64,000 nt of DNA from positions 744,001-808,000 of the forward strand of contig NZ_CP132339.1 in assembly GCF_030944405.1 (NCBI RefSeq). The letters run 5' to 3'. How positions within the stretch are numbered: the first letter of the stretch is position 1; each line of letters begins with the position of its first letter. Below, one piece after another: positions 46,055-55,028 of the stretch. Both the position numbers and the translations under genes were made by a program. The notes under the pieces are model-generated. The model worked only from the letters and a program-made list of their open reading frames with translations. It ran no database searches and had not been told where the DNA came from. The stretch comes from Janthinobacterium sp. J1-1. Its GTDB lineage: Bacteria > Pseudomonadota > Gammaproteobacteria > Burkholderiales > Burkholderiaceae_D.

Positions 46055-46384
46055 ATGAGCGAATCGGAATTCCTGGCCTTGGCCGAAGCCACCCTGACCC
46101 GGATCGAGGCGGCGCTGGACCGGCTGAACGATGAAGACGTGCTCGACGTCGAATGCAGCCGCAGCGGCAATGTGCTGGAAATCGAGTTTATCGACAACGG
46201 CACCAAAATCATCGTCAACAGCCAGGCGCCGATGCGTGAAATGTGGGTGGCGGCCCGTTCCGGCGGTTTCCACTACAAGCGCGTTGGCGACGCGTGGGTC
46301 AATACGCGCGACGGCTCGGAACTGTTTGCGGCCTTGTCGACCATGGCGAGCGAGCAGGCCGGCGCGGCGGTGGTCTTGAAATAA
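46055..46384 (+). CDS. cyaY: Iron-sulfur cluster assembly protein CyaY (frataxin)
   Basis: The 109-residue protein shows the frataxin pattern: an acidic first helix (ESEFLALAEATLTRIEAALD), then DVLDVECSRSGNVLEIEF and KIIVNSQAPMREMWVAARSG. The acidic ridge binds iron and regulates IscS. ATG 46055 follows GGAG at 46045. Confidence 0.94.
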   Translation: MSESEFLALAEATLTRIEAALDRLNDEDVLDVECSRSGNVLEIEFIDNGTKIIVNSQAPMREMWVAARSGGFHYKRVGDAWVNTRDGSELFAALSTMASEQAGAAVVLK

Positions 46385-46403
46385 GCGCCGCCATCGGCGC
46401 ATG

Positions 46404-46437
46404 AAAAAAGGGCAGACTGTTCAGTCTGCCCTTTTGT
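46404..46437. terminator. Bidirectional terminator between cyaY and mrcA
   Basis: The stem AAAGGGCAGACT pairs with AGTCTGCCCTTT around GTTC, with A and T runs on both sides. It serves the convergent cyaY and mrcA. Confidence 0.92.
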
Positions 46438-46438
46438 T

Positions 46439-48784
46439 TTAGAAGAGCTCGTTCTTCACGGCTTCCTTGGCTTTTTCTTCCTCCGGCGTGCCCCTTGCCG
46501 CGCCTTCCAGGCTGCCGACTCCGGTGCCCGGCGGATTTTCCGCATAGTAGTACTCGTCGCCCACGTGGATCAGGCCTTCCGGTACCGCGCGTTCCTCGAC
46601 CGGGATGCTTTTCAGCGCTTTCGCCATGTAGTTGATCCAGATCGGCAAGGCCAGGCCGCCGCCCGTTTCGCGGTTGCCCAGGTTGCGTGGCTGGTCGTAG
46701 CCGATCCAGGCAATGCCCACCAGCTTGGCCTGGTAGCCGGCGAACCAGGCATCGATGGAATCGTTGGTGGTCCCCGTCTTGCCGGCCAGGTCAGGGCGCT
46801 TCAGGGCCATCGCCTTGTTGGCCGTGCCGAAGCGCACCACATCGTTGAGCATGCTGTTCATCATGAAGGCATTGCGCTCGTCGATCACGCGGTTGGCTTC
46901 CTCGCCCGCCTTGTCGGGGTTGGCTTCCGACAAGACCTTGCCGTCGCTGTCGGTGACCTTGGCGATCAGGTAGGGGTTGATCTTGTAGCCGCCATTGGCG
47001 AACACGGCGTAGGCGCCGGCCATCTGCAGCGGCGTGACGTTGCCCGCGCCCAGCGCCAGGGTCAGGTAGGGCGGGTTCTTGTCGGCGTCGAAGCCGAAGC
47101 GGGTGGCGTATTCCTGGCCGTACTTGGCGCCGATCTTGTGCAGGATGCGGATCGAAATCATGTTTTTCGATTTCATCAAACCCTTGCGCATGGTCATCGG
47201 GCCGTCGTATTTGCTGTCGTAGTTCTTCGGTTCCCACGCCTGGCCGCCCGTCTGGCCCGCGTCGAACGAGATCGGCGCGTCGTTGATGATGGTGGCCGGC
47301 GACAGGCCCCGTTCCAGCGAGGCGGAATAGATGAAGGGCTTGAAGGCCGAACCGGGCTGGCGCCACGCCTGCGTCACGTGGTTGAATTTGTTGCGGTTGT
47401 AATCGAAACCGCCCACCATGGCCCGAATCGCCCCGTCGGTCGTGCTGGCCGAAACAAACGCCGACTGCACTTCGGGCATCTGCGTCAGCACCCAGTTGTC
47501 GCCTTCGCGCATGACGCGGATCACGGCGCCGCGGCGGATGCGGCGGTTCGGCGCCGCCTTTTCCGACAGCCAGGCCGCGCCGAAGGTCAGGCCGGAACCG
47601 GTGATGCTGATTTCCTCGCCGGCGGAAGTCACCGCCTGCAACGATTTGGGCGAAGCCTGCAACACCATGGCGCCGATGATGTCGTCGCTGTCCGGGTGGT
47701 CGGCCAGTTCCGTTTCGATCGCATCGTCCGCTTCGGCCTTGGTTTTAGGAATGTCGATATACGCTTCCGGGCCACGGTAGCCGTGGCGTTTCTCGTAGTC
47801 CATCACGCCCTTGCGCAGCGCGATGTAGGCGGCGTCCTGGTCGGCCTTGGTAATGGTGGTATAGACGTTCAGGCCGCGCGTGTAGGTGTCTTCCTTGAAT
47901 TGCTCGTAGACCAGCTGGCGCGCCATTTCCGACACATATTCGGCGTGCACGCCAAAGGCGCTGCTGTCGGTCTTGACCTTCAGCTCTTCATGCTTGGCTT
48001 CCTCGAACTGGGCCGGCGTGATGTAGCCCAGCTGCGCCATGCGCTGCAGGATGTACTGCTGGCGCAGGCGGGCGCGTTTCGGGTTGACCACTGGATTGTA
48101 GGCCGACGGCGCTTTCGGCAGGCCGGCCAGCATGGCCGCCTCGGCCACGGTGAGGTCGCGGATATTCTTGCCGAAATAGATCTGCGCGGCCGAAGCGAAG
48201 CCGTAGGCGCGCTGGCCCAGGTAGATCTGGTTCATATAGACTTCCAGGATCTGGTCCTTGCTGAGGTTTTTCTCGATCTTCCACGCCAGCAGCACTTCAT
48301 ACGCCTTGCGCTTCAGGGTCTGTTCGCTGGACAGGAAGAAATTGCGCGCCACCTGCTGCGTGATGGTCGAGGCGCCTTGCTTGGCGCCGCCCGTCAGGTT
48401 GTGCAGCGCCGCGCGCGTGATGCCCAGGTAGTCCACGCCGCCGTGTTCATAGAAGCGGTCATCCTCGATGGCCAGCACGGCTTTCTTCATGACATCGGGA
48501 ATATCCTTGATGTGCACCATATTGCGCCGCTCTTCGCCAAACTCGCCGATCAGCACGCCGTCGCTGGTAAAGATACGCAGCGGCATCTTCGGCCGGTAAT
48601 CGGTCAGGGTATCGAGCGCCGGCAGGTTCGGGTACGCCATCGCCAGGCCGAACACCACCAGCAAGACGCCGACCACGCCCACGCCCACCAGTGATACCAG
48701 GGCCATCAGCAGAAAGCGTTTGGGTTTGCCGCCCTTGTTGGGCGGCTTCGGGCCAGCGTTGCCAGCGGAGGTGGAAGATGTCAT
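46439..48784 (-). CDS. mrcA: Penicillin-binding protein 1A (bifunctional)
   Basis: This 781-residue inner-membrane enzyme polymerises and cross-links peptidoglycan. One membrane helix (about 24-50) anchors it. The glycosyltransferase domain has the catalytic Glu in AIEDDRFYEHGG (Glu 107) and GASTITQQVARNFFL. An OB-like insert follows. The transpeptidase has SxxK at 479-482 (SAFK), SKN at 539-541 and KTGTT at 669-673. It is divergent from the pilM cluster, as in many proteobacteria. Confidence 0.95.
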   Translation of the reverse strand: MTSSTSAGNAGPKPPNKGGKPKRFLLMALVSLVGVGVVGVLLVVFGLAMAYPNLPALDTLTDYRPKMPLRIFTSDGVLIGEFGEERRNMVHIKDIPDVMKKAVLAIEDDRFYEHGGVDYLGITRAALHNLTGGAKQGASTITQQVARNFFLSSEQTLKRKAYEVLLAWKIEKNLSKDQILEVYMNQIYLGQRAYGFASAAQIYFGKNIRDLTVAEAAMLAGLPKAPSAYNPVVNPKRARLRQQYILQRMAQLGYITPAQFEEAKHEELKVKTDSSAFGVHAEYVSEMARQLVYEQFKEDTYTRGLNVYTTITKADQDAAYIALRKGVMDYEKRHGYRGPEAYIDIPKTKAEADDAIETELADHPDSDDIIGAMVLQASPKSLQAVTSAGEEISITGSGLTFGAAWLSEKAAPNRRIRRGAVIRVMREGDNWVLTQMPEVQSAFVSASTTDGAIRAMVGGFDYNRNKFNHVTQAWRQPGSAFKPFIYSASLERGLSPATIINDAPISFDAGQTGGQAWEPKNYDSKYDGPMTMRKGLMKSKNMISIRILHKIGAKYGQEYATRFGFDADKNPPYLTLALGAGNVTPLQMAGAYAVFANGGYKINPYLIAKVTDSDGKVLSEANPDKAGEEANRVIDERNAFMMNSMLNDVVRFGTANKAMALKRPDLAGKTGTTNDSIDAWFAGYQAKLVGIAWIGYDQPRNLGNRETGGGLALPIWINYMAKALKSIPVEERAVPEGLIHVGDEYYYAENPPGTGVGSLEGAARGTPEEEKAKEAVKNELF

Positions 48785-49054
48785 GCGCGTTATGTCTTTC
48801 AGTTAATTATGCGGGCCAATTATAAGCGAGCTTGCCGAGGGGACGGCGCGCCAGGCGGGCTGCGGAACTCTTGTCGCTACTCTATATAAGCGTGTCTGTG
48901 CTGGCTGGCAACAAGGATTTGGTAACAATTGTCCTGCGCCAGATCAGCTTCCCGGCAGATAGGCGCACGGTGCCGCAGACACCGGTGGGAAAGCGGTTGT
49001 CAGCCGGGCCGGGCCGGGACTAGCATTTTGGTGGGCGCTGGAATGGGAGCCACC
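48785..49054. other. Divergent spacer between mrcA and the pil cluster
   Basis: No gene is seen. It should hold promoters for both sides. A CTATATAAG segment (48880-48888) is a possible -10 region, but no full promoter can be assigned. Frames running from 48929 into pilM have no ribosome-binding site. Confidence 0.35.
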
Positions 49055-49681
49055 ATGTTTTCCTTGCATAAACCCGGTTTGCTGGGCATCGATATCGGCG
49101 ACGACGCCGTGCGCGTGGTCGAACTCGGGCGCCGCCGCGGTGCCTTGCAACACTGGCATAGCGGCATGGCGGCCGTGCCGCCCGGCGTGATGTTTGACGG
49201 CAACGTCGATGATATCGAGGCGCTGGCCAGCCTGCTGCGCCAGGCTTGCCAGGCCAGCGGCAGCCGGTGTTCGCGGGTGGCGCTGGCCATGCCCGCCAGC
49301 AGCCTGATCACGCAGGCGGTGCGCTTGCCGGCCGGTTTGCCGGAGGAGCAGCTGGAAATCCTGGTGGAACTGGAAGCGGCGCAATATATGCCGTTCACGA
49401 TCGAGGACGCCAACCTCGATTTCTGCATCATGGGCCCGGCGCCGCCCTTGGGGCCGGACCGGCAGAGCGCCGAACTCGACGTGCTGCTGGTGGCGGCGCG
49501 GCGCTCCAGCGTGCAGCGCCGGCTCGATGCGGCGACCAGGGCGGGCTTGCAGGTGGTGGTGATGGACAGCGAGGCGCTGGCCTTGCGGGCCGGCATGGCG
49601 CATGGCGGCTGGCAAGCCATGGCCGATGGCGCGGCCTTCCAGCTGGCATGGGGCCTGGCCCTGCACGGGTTTGCCCGATGA
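49055..49681 (+). CDS. pilM: PilM-like protein, internally deleted
   Basis: This 208-residue product has the PilM start (MFSLHKPGLLGIDIGDDAVR, the first phosphate motif of the actin-like fold) and continues to VVVMDSEALALRAG. The last 18 residues (GAAFQLAWGLALHGFAR) match the very end of a normal PilM. A normal PilM has about 350 residues; the part between, with the second ATP-binding subdomain, is missing. It is not a simple C-terminal truncation. ATG 49055 has GGGAG five bases upstream. PilM binds the PilN tail at the inner membrane. The frame is open and overlaps pilN by four bases, so it is expected to be expressed. Confidence 0.8.
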   Translation: MFSLHKPGLLGIDIGDDAVRVVELGRRRGALQHWHSGMAAVPPGVMFDGNVDDIEALASLLRQACQASGSRCSRVALAMPASSLITQAVRLPAGLPEEQLEILVELEAAQYMPFTIEDANLDFCIMGPAPPLGPDRQSAELDVLLVAARRSSVQRRLDAATRAGLQVVVMDSEALALRAGMAHGGWQAMADGAAFQLAWGLALHGFAR

Positions 49682-50271
49682 ATGCGGGCGCGAGTGTGAA
49701 CGCGAGCGCGAGTGCGATGGTGTTTGTCAACCTGTTGCCGCACCGGCCGGCGGCGCGCCGCCAGCGCGAGCGCCAGGTGCTGCGCCTGCTGGCCGGCGGC
49801 GTGCTGCTGGGTGCGGCGCTGGCCCTGATGGCGGGGGTGGCCCTCGGTATCGCCATCGACAAGCAAACGCGGCGGCAGGCGCAGTGGCAGGCGGCCATGC
49901 GCGAGCGCGATGGCGCGATTGCGGCCGCGCAACGGGCGCAGCGCGAAACGGCCGTGCTGGCCGCGCGCCGGCAGGCGGTCCATCTGCTGCAGGCGCGGCG
50001 CAATGATGCCGTGATCGTGCTCGACGCGCTGGCCCGCGCCGTGCCCGCTGGCGTCACCCTGCACAGCCTGCGCCAGGACGGGGCGCGCCTGGTGCTGGCG
50101 GGCAGGGCGCCGTCGCAGCAAGCCGTTTCGGCGCTGTTGCTGGCGCTGGCGCAAGCCTTGCCGGGTTCCACGCCGCAATTGCAGGAAGTGCGCGCGCCCG
50201 TGCCGGCGGCCGGCGGCGTGGAACTGACCGTGCACTGGACCTTGCCGTCCAGCTTGTCGCCAGGAGACTGA
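49678..50271 (+). CDS. pilN: Type IV pilus assembly protein PilN
   Basis: The 197-residue inner-membrane protein has the conserved N-terminal MVFVNLLPHRPAARRQR (the PilM-binding motif, normally INLLPWR), one helix at about 35-55 and a periplasmic ferredoxin-like domain with AVPAGVTLHSLRQDGARLVL. The motif is preceded by an unusual 14-residue Ala/Ser leader. Its ATG overlaps the pilM stop (ATGA). Confidence 0.85.
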   Translation: MNAGASVNASASAMVFVNLLPHRPAARRQRERQVLRLLAGGVLLGAALALMAGVALGIAIDKQTRRQAQWQAAMRERDGAIAAAQRAQRETAVLAARRQAVHLLQARRNDAVIVLDALARAVPAGVTLHSLRQDGARLVLAGRAPSQQAVSALLLALAQALPGSTPQLQEVRAPVPAAGGVELTVHWTLPSSLSPGD

Positions 50272-50273
50272 CC

Positions 50274-51305
50274 ATGTCCAGCCTGAAACAGATGGCGCTG
50301 TGGCCACGCTACCTGCGCCTGGCCTGCGCCGCCCTGCTGGCGGTCTTGCTGCTGGCGCTGGCATGGCTGGCGCAGCTGGGCGAGCTGGTGGCGCGCTGGC
50401 AGGCGGCACAGGCGCAAACCCAGGCGCTGCGTGACGCGCATGGCCAGGCGCAGGCCCGGGCCAATCAATTGCCGCGGCTGCGCGCTCACCACAGCGAAGT
50501 GGCCGCCACGCTGGCCAGCCTGGAGCAGCAGTTGCCGCGCCAGCAAGAGATGGCCGCCTTGTTGTCCGCTATCAACCAGGCCGGCTTGGCGCGCGGCCTG
50601 CGGTTCGAGTTGTTCAAGCCGGGCGTGCCGGCGCCGCAAGCGCATTACGTGGCCATGCCGATCGCCGTCAGGGTGCGCGGCGGCTACCACGCCATCGGCG
50701 CTTTCATGGCCGACCTGGCCTACTTGCCGCGCATCGTGACCGTGCACGACTTGGCCATCAGTAGCGGCAAGGAAGGGCAGCCGACCCTGGACGCCGTGCT
50801 GCGCGCCTACCGCCTGCCCGATGCGCAGGAGCAGCAGGCAATGGATAACAGCAAGCCGGCCAAAGGAGCGGCCAGGGCAGCCAAGGCGTCCACGCCGCCA
50901 CCGCGCCCGCTCGTGCCCTTCGTGCCGCGCGACTACAGCGCCAGCGACCTGCCCGATCCGTTTGGCGCCGCCGGCAGCGAGCGGCCGGCCAGCGCCGGCG
51001 TGGCCGCGCCCGACCCGCGCCGCGTGCGCGAACCGCTGGAAAGCGTGGCCCTGGCCGGCATGGCGATGGTCGGCAGCCTGCGCCAGCACGGCCGCCTCGA
51101 TGCCTTGCTGCAGGCCAACGGGCGCCTGTACCGGATCGCGGCAGGCCAGTACCTGGGGCCGGACCATGGCCTGGTGACGGCGATTTCCGAGCAAGCCATC
51201 GCCTACCGGGAAGTGGCGCAGGACGCCGGCGGCGCCTGGCGCGAGCGGCGCGGCAGCCTGGCATTGCAGGTGGCGGGCGCAGCAGTCAAGGAGGCGGACA
51301 AATGA
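50274..51305 (+). CDS. PilO-PilP fusion protein
   Basis: This 343-residue protein joins two pilus alignment proteins that are normally separate. Residues 1-185 are PilO-like: a membrane helix (about 17-36), coiled-coil, and a domain with LFKPGVPAPQAHYVAMPIAV and RGGYHAIGAFMADLAYLPRI. After an Ala/Pro/Lys-rich linker, residues about 220-343 are PilP-like: SASDLPDPF, LESVALAGMAMVGSLRQ, YRIAAGQYLGPDHGLVTAIS. PilP usually is a separate lipoprotein; here its lipobox is absent and the PilO helix anchors it. It is in frame with no internal stop. It overlaps pilQ (ATGA). Confidence 0.85.
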   Translation: MSSLKQMALWPRYLRLACAALLAVLLLALAWLAQLGELVARWQAAQAQTQALRDAHGQAQARANQLPRLRAHHSEVAATLASLEQQLPRQQEMAALLSAINQAGLARGLRFELFKPGVPAPQAHYVAMPIAVRVRGGYHAIGAFMADLAYLPRIVTVHDLAISSGKEGQPTLDAVLRAYRLPDAQEQQAMDNSKPAKGAARAAKASTPPPRPLVPFVPRDYSASDLPDPFGAAGSERPASAGVAAPDPRRVREPLESVALAGMAMVGSLRQHGRLDALLQANGRLYRIAAGQYLGPDHGLVTAISEQAIAYREVAQDAGGAWRERRGSLALQVAGAAVKEADK

Positions 51306-52720
51306 AGGCAAACGTCTTGCTGTTGATCATGGCGCTGGCCTTGCCCACCGGTGGCGGCGCACAGGACGCGGTAGTACAAGTGACGGCGCCGCGCCTGTAT
51401 GCGGGCGAAGTCATTTCCATCGATTTCCAGAACGTGTCGGTGCGCGCGGCGCTGCACATGCTGGCCGACGCCTCGGGACAGAACATCATCGCCAGCGACA
51501 GCGTGGCCGGCAATATCACCTTGCGCCTGCGTGAGTTGCCGTGGGACCAGGCGCTCGACGTGGTGCTGCAGGCGAAGGGCCTGGACTTGCGGCGCAATGG
51601 CAATGTGCTGTGGATTGCGCCGCGCGAGGAAATCCTGGCGCGCGAAAAGCTGGAACTCGAAACGCGCGCGCAGATCGCCGAACTCGAACCGCTGCAGTCG
51701 GCCGTGTTCCAGCTGAACTACCAGAAGGCCGAGTCGTTTCGCACCGTGTTCGGCCTCGACGCGGGGGAAGGGCGCAGCCGCCTGCTGTCGCGCCGTGGCA
51801 GCGTGCTGATCGAACCGCGCACCAATCAGCTGTTTGTCAGCGACGTGCCGGCACGCCTGGAACAGATCCGCCTGCTGATCGCGCGCACCGATGTGGCGAC
51901 GAAACAGGTGCTGATCGAGGCGCGCATCGTCGAGGCCAACGACAGCTTCAGCCGCAACCTGGGTGTGCGCCTGGGCTTTGCCGACCTGCGCCTGGCCCAG
52001 GGAGGCCAGCCCGGCTTTGCGATTGGCGGCGGCCGGCGCGCCACGGTTGGCGGCACGTACGAGGGCGTGGGCGAGGCGACCGGCCAGGCGGTGGCGGGTG
52101 CCGGCGCCTATGTGCCGAACACGCAATTCGTCAACCTGCCGGCCGCCAGCATCAACGGCCAGGCGCCGGCCAGCTTTGCCCTGAGCCTGTTTTCGGCCGC
52201 CGCCAACCGCTTCCTGAACCTGGAACTGTCGGCGCTGGAAGCGGACGGCAAGGGCAAGATCATTTCCAGCCCGCGCGTGGTGACGGCCGACAAGGTGCTG
52301 GCGCTGATCGAACAGGGCATCGAATTGCCCTACCAGGTGGCCACCAGCAGCGGCGCCACCTCGATCACGTTTCGCAAGGCCAATTTGCGCCTGGAAGTCA
52401 CGCCGCAGATCACGCCGGACGGCAACGTGGTGCTGGAAGTGGACGTCAACAAGGACAGCGTGGGCCAGGAAACGCGCTCGGGCTTTGCCATCGACACCAA
52501 GCATGTCAAGACGCAGGTGATGGTGGAAGATGGCGGCACGGTGGTGCTGGGTGGCATTTATCAACAGTCGGAACGGGGCACGCAAAGCAAGGTGCCGCTG
52601 CTGGGCGACATTCCCTTGCTGGGCTTTTTTTTCCGCAGCACGGGTCGCAGTCAAGAAAAAACCGAGCTAATGGTGTTTATTACGCCGAAAATAGTGGCAG
52701 ACCGGCCCTCAACACGTTAA
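51302..52720 (+). CDS. pilQ: Secretin PilQ, short form
   Basis: The 472-residue outer-membrane protein forms the pore for the pilus. A signal peptide (about 1-20) is followed by an N0/STN domain (ISIDFQNVSVRAALHMLADA), an N1/KH domain (about 130-200, NQLFVSDVPARLEQIRLLIA), and the secretin core with VLIEARIVEAND, GKIISSPRVVTADKVLALIE, VEDGGTVVLGGIY and PLLGDIPLLGFFFRS. The AMIN domains that precede N0 in typical PilQ (about 700 residues) are missing. It is the last pil gene here. Confidence 0.88.
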   Translation: MKANVLLLIMALALPTGGGAQDAVVQVTAPRLYAGEVISIDFQNVSVRAALHMLADASGQNIIASDSVAGNITLRLRELPWDQALDVVLQAKGLDLRRNGNVLWIAPREEILAREKLELETRAQIAELEPLQSAVFQLNYQKAESFRTVFGLDAGEGRSRLLSRRGSVLIEPRTNQLFVSDVPARLEQIRLLIARTDVATKQVLIEARIVEANDSFSRNLGVRLGFADLRLAQGGQPGFAIGGGRRATVGGTYEGVGEATGQAVAGAGAYVPNTQFVNLPAASINGQAPASFALSLFSAAANRFLNLELSALEADGKGKIISSPRVVTADKVLALIEQGIELPYQVATSSGATSITFRKANLRLEVTPQITPDGNVVLEVDVNKDSVGQETRSGFAIDTKHVKTQVMVEDGGTVVLGGIYQQSERGTQSKVPLLGDIPLLGFFFRSTGRSQEKTELMVFITPKIVADRPSTR

Positions 52721-52775
52721 TGTCACATCTTTACGTTTAAGTAACAATGCCAACGAAAGAGGACTGAGGGCAACG

Positions 52776-55016
52776 ATGCGGAATAGATACCAGAGCAACA
52801 ACTATTGGAGCAGGGCATGTAATTGGCTGGTGCTGATGACGTTCGGCATCTTGCTGGCCGCCTGTGGCGGCGGCGGCGGCGATCCGACGATCGATGCTCC
52901 TGCCACGCCCGGCGCCGGGGTGGCCAGCGTGGCGCTGGTCGCCAGCGCCGCCACCATCGCCGCCTCGGGCCAAGACGGCACCGAAGTCACGCTGACCGTG
53001 ATTGTTAAAAACGCCAGCAACAATGCCTTGAGCGGTCAGACCGTCGCCCTGACGGCCAATTCCGGCACCATCAGCAATACGACGCGCGTCACCGATGCCA
53101 ATGGCGCGGTGACCGAGAAACTGAGCGTAAAGGGCGACGCGACACTGCGCGACATCACCGTCACGGCCAGCAGCGGCGGCATCGTCTCCGCGCCGGTGGT
53201 GGTCAAGGTGGTGCCAGTCACGTCCAATGTCGCCACCTTGTTGCTGACGTCTTCCGATGGCAACCTGGCCTCGTCGGGCGGCACGGCGGTCAATGTCATC
53301 GCGTTTGTCAAGGACGCCAACAATGCCGTTGTGCCCAATGCCAACGTGACTTTTACTGCGGACTCGGGGGCGCTGGGCGCGACGGTGGTCAGCACCAATG
53401 CGCAGGGCCAGGCGAGCGTCAGCCTCAATACGGGCGGGGACGCCAGCCTGCGCACGATCAAGGTGCGCGCCAGTGCCGGTGCGCAAACGGCCAGTACCGA
53501 TATCAGCGTCAGCGGCACCAAGCTGGCCATCAATGCATTTTCGTCGATCAACTTGAATACCAGTACCGATATGGTCGTCAAGCTGGTCGATTCCAGCGGC
53601 AACGCGCTGGTGGGCAAGCCGGTCACCTTCGGCGCGCAGGTCAATGCGCTGACGCTCAAGGGCGGCGGCGCCAGCCCGGCGTTGACGGACAATAATGGCC
53701 AGCTGGTATTGAGTTACAGCGCCCGCTCCGGCACCAGCGACACCGTCACCATCAAGGCGCAGGGCGACAGCGTGATATTGCCAGTGACGATCAATGCGGC
53801 CAATTTCACGATCAATGCGGTCTCCGGCGCCAATGTGGCGTTGACCACCCTGGCAACGAATACTTGCTATGCCGTTACCGTGCACAGCGATGTGGCTGGC
53901 ACACCACAATCGGGCAATGTGCGCTTCAGCACGTCGCGCGGCGCGATGTATGCGGATGCCGCTTGCGCCACGCCGTTGCCAGCGCCGCTGGCGCTGACCG
54001 GCGGCAACGCCATCGCCTATGTGCAAGCCACCGGCGCTGGCCTGACTTCGCTGACGGCCAGGAACGAAAGCACGGGCGTGTCGGTGCAGGCCGATGTGGA
54101 GTTTGTCGCGCCGTTGACGGCGCTGGCAACGATCACCGTGCAGGCGGACCCTGCCGTGATCGGCGCCAATACGGCCGGCAGCACCACCCAGCGCAGCACC
54201 CTGCGCGCCGTGGTACGCGACGGCACGGCACAAAACAATCTGGTCAAGAATGCCCAGATCAGTTTTACGATACAGAGCGACGCCAGCAGCGGCTCGCTGA
54301 GCTCGCCGTCGGTGGTGACGACCGACAGCGACGGCATGGCCACCGTCAGCTATATCGCAGGCCAGGCCACGACCGGTGTCGATGGTGTGATCGTCCAGGC
54401 CCAGTTGCAGGGTGTATCGAGCAACAGCGCCGCCGCCAGGCTGACGGTGACGAAGAAATCGCTGTTCATCAGTGCCGGCAGCGGCAATGTCCTCGATGGC
54501 GCGGACAGCAGCACCTATCGCAAGGCGTATGCCGTTTTTGTCACCGATGCCGCCGGCAATCCGGTGCCGGATGTGATTATTACGGCCGCCGCCTGGCCCC
54601 GGTATTATTACAAGGGTTATCTCGAATATTCCACGGCGGCTAGCAGCTGGGTGGTGGCGCAGCATGTCGAATGCAAGAATGAAGACAACGAACGAGACCG
54701 TAACGGCATACTCGACCCAGGTGAGGACGTCAATGCCAACGACCACCTCGATCCTGGCATTCCGCTCAATCTGTCCACCGGCGGCAAGACCGACAGCAGC
54801 GGCACCACCACCGTCACGCTGACTTATCCGCGCGACAGGGCCAACTGGCTGGACGTGGAATTGACGATCCGTGGCAACAGTTCCGGGACGGAGGCAACTT
54901 ATGTCGGTTACACTTTGCTTCCGGGACTGTCCTCGGACTTTAACCGCCAGGATGTGTCTCCACCGGGCGTGATCAGTCCATATGGGCAGGCGAATGTTTG
55001 TAGCAATCCAAAATAA
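52776..55016 (+). CDS. Large lipoprotein with Ig-like (Big_1) repeats
   Basis: This 746-residue protein has a lipobox (LLAACGGGGG, Cys about 30), so it is lipid-anchored. Several Ig-like repeats follow, each with the pattern of a bacterial Ig group 1 domain (for example NNALSGQTVALTANSGTISN then TDANGAVTEKLS; NAVVPNANVTFTADSGALGA then TNAQGQASVSL). Near the C-terminus a segment rich in Asp, Asn and Glu (NEDNERDRNGILDPGEDVNA) looks like a calcium-binding loop. This is an invasin/intimin-like surface or periplasmic protein; the ligand is unknown. It sits directly behind pilQ and may be co-transcribed. Confidence 0.75.
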   Translation: MRNRYQSNNYWSRACNWLVLMTFGILLAACGGGGGDPTIDAPATPGAGVASVALVASAATIAASGQDGTEVTLTVIVKNASNNALSGQTVALTANSGTISNTTRVTDANGAVTEKLSVKGDATLRDITVTASSGGIVSAPVVVKVVPVTSNVATLLLTSSDGNLASSGGTAVNVIAFVKDANNAVVPNANVTFTADSGALGATVVSTNAQGQASVSLNTGGDASLRTIKVRASAGAQTASTDISVSGTKLAINAFSSINLNTSTDMVVKLVDSSGNALVGKPVTFGAQVNALTLKGGGASPALTDNNGQLVLSYSARSGTSDTVTIKAQGDSVILPVTINAANFTINAVSGANVALTTLATNTCYAVTVHSDVAGTPQSGNVRFSTSRGAMYADAACATPLPAPLALTGGNAIAYVQATGAGLTSLTARNESTGVSVQADVEFVAPLTALATITVQADPAVIGANTAGSTTQRSTLRAVVRDGTAQNNLVKNAQISFTIQSDASSGSLSSPSVVTTDSDGMATVSYIAGQATTGVDGVIVQAQLQGVSSNSAAARLTVTKKSLFISAGSGNVLDGADSSTYRKAYAVFVTDAAGNPVPDVIITAAAWPRYYYKGYLEYSTAASSWVVAQHVECKNEDNERDRNGILDPGEDVNANDHLDPGIPLNLSTGGKTDSSGTTTVTLTYPRDRANWLDVELTIRGNSSGTEATYVGYTLLPGLSSDFNRQDVSPPGVISPYGQANVCSNPK

Positions 55017-55028
55017 CTGTCGCAGCAC

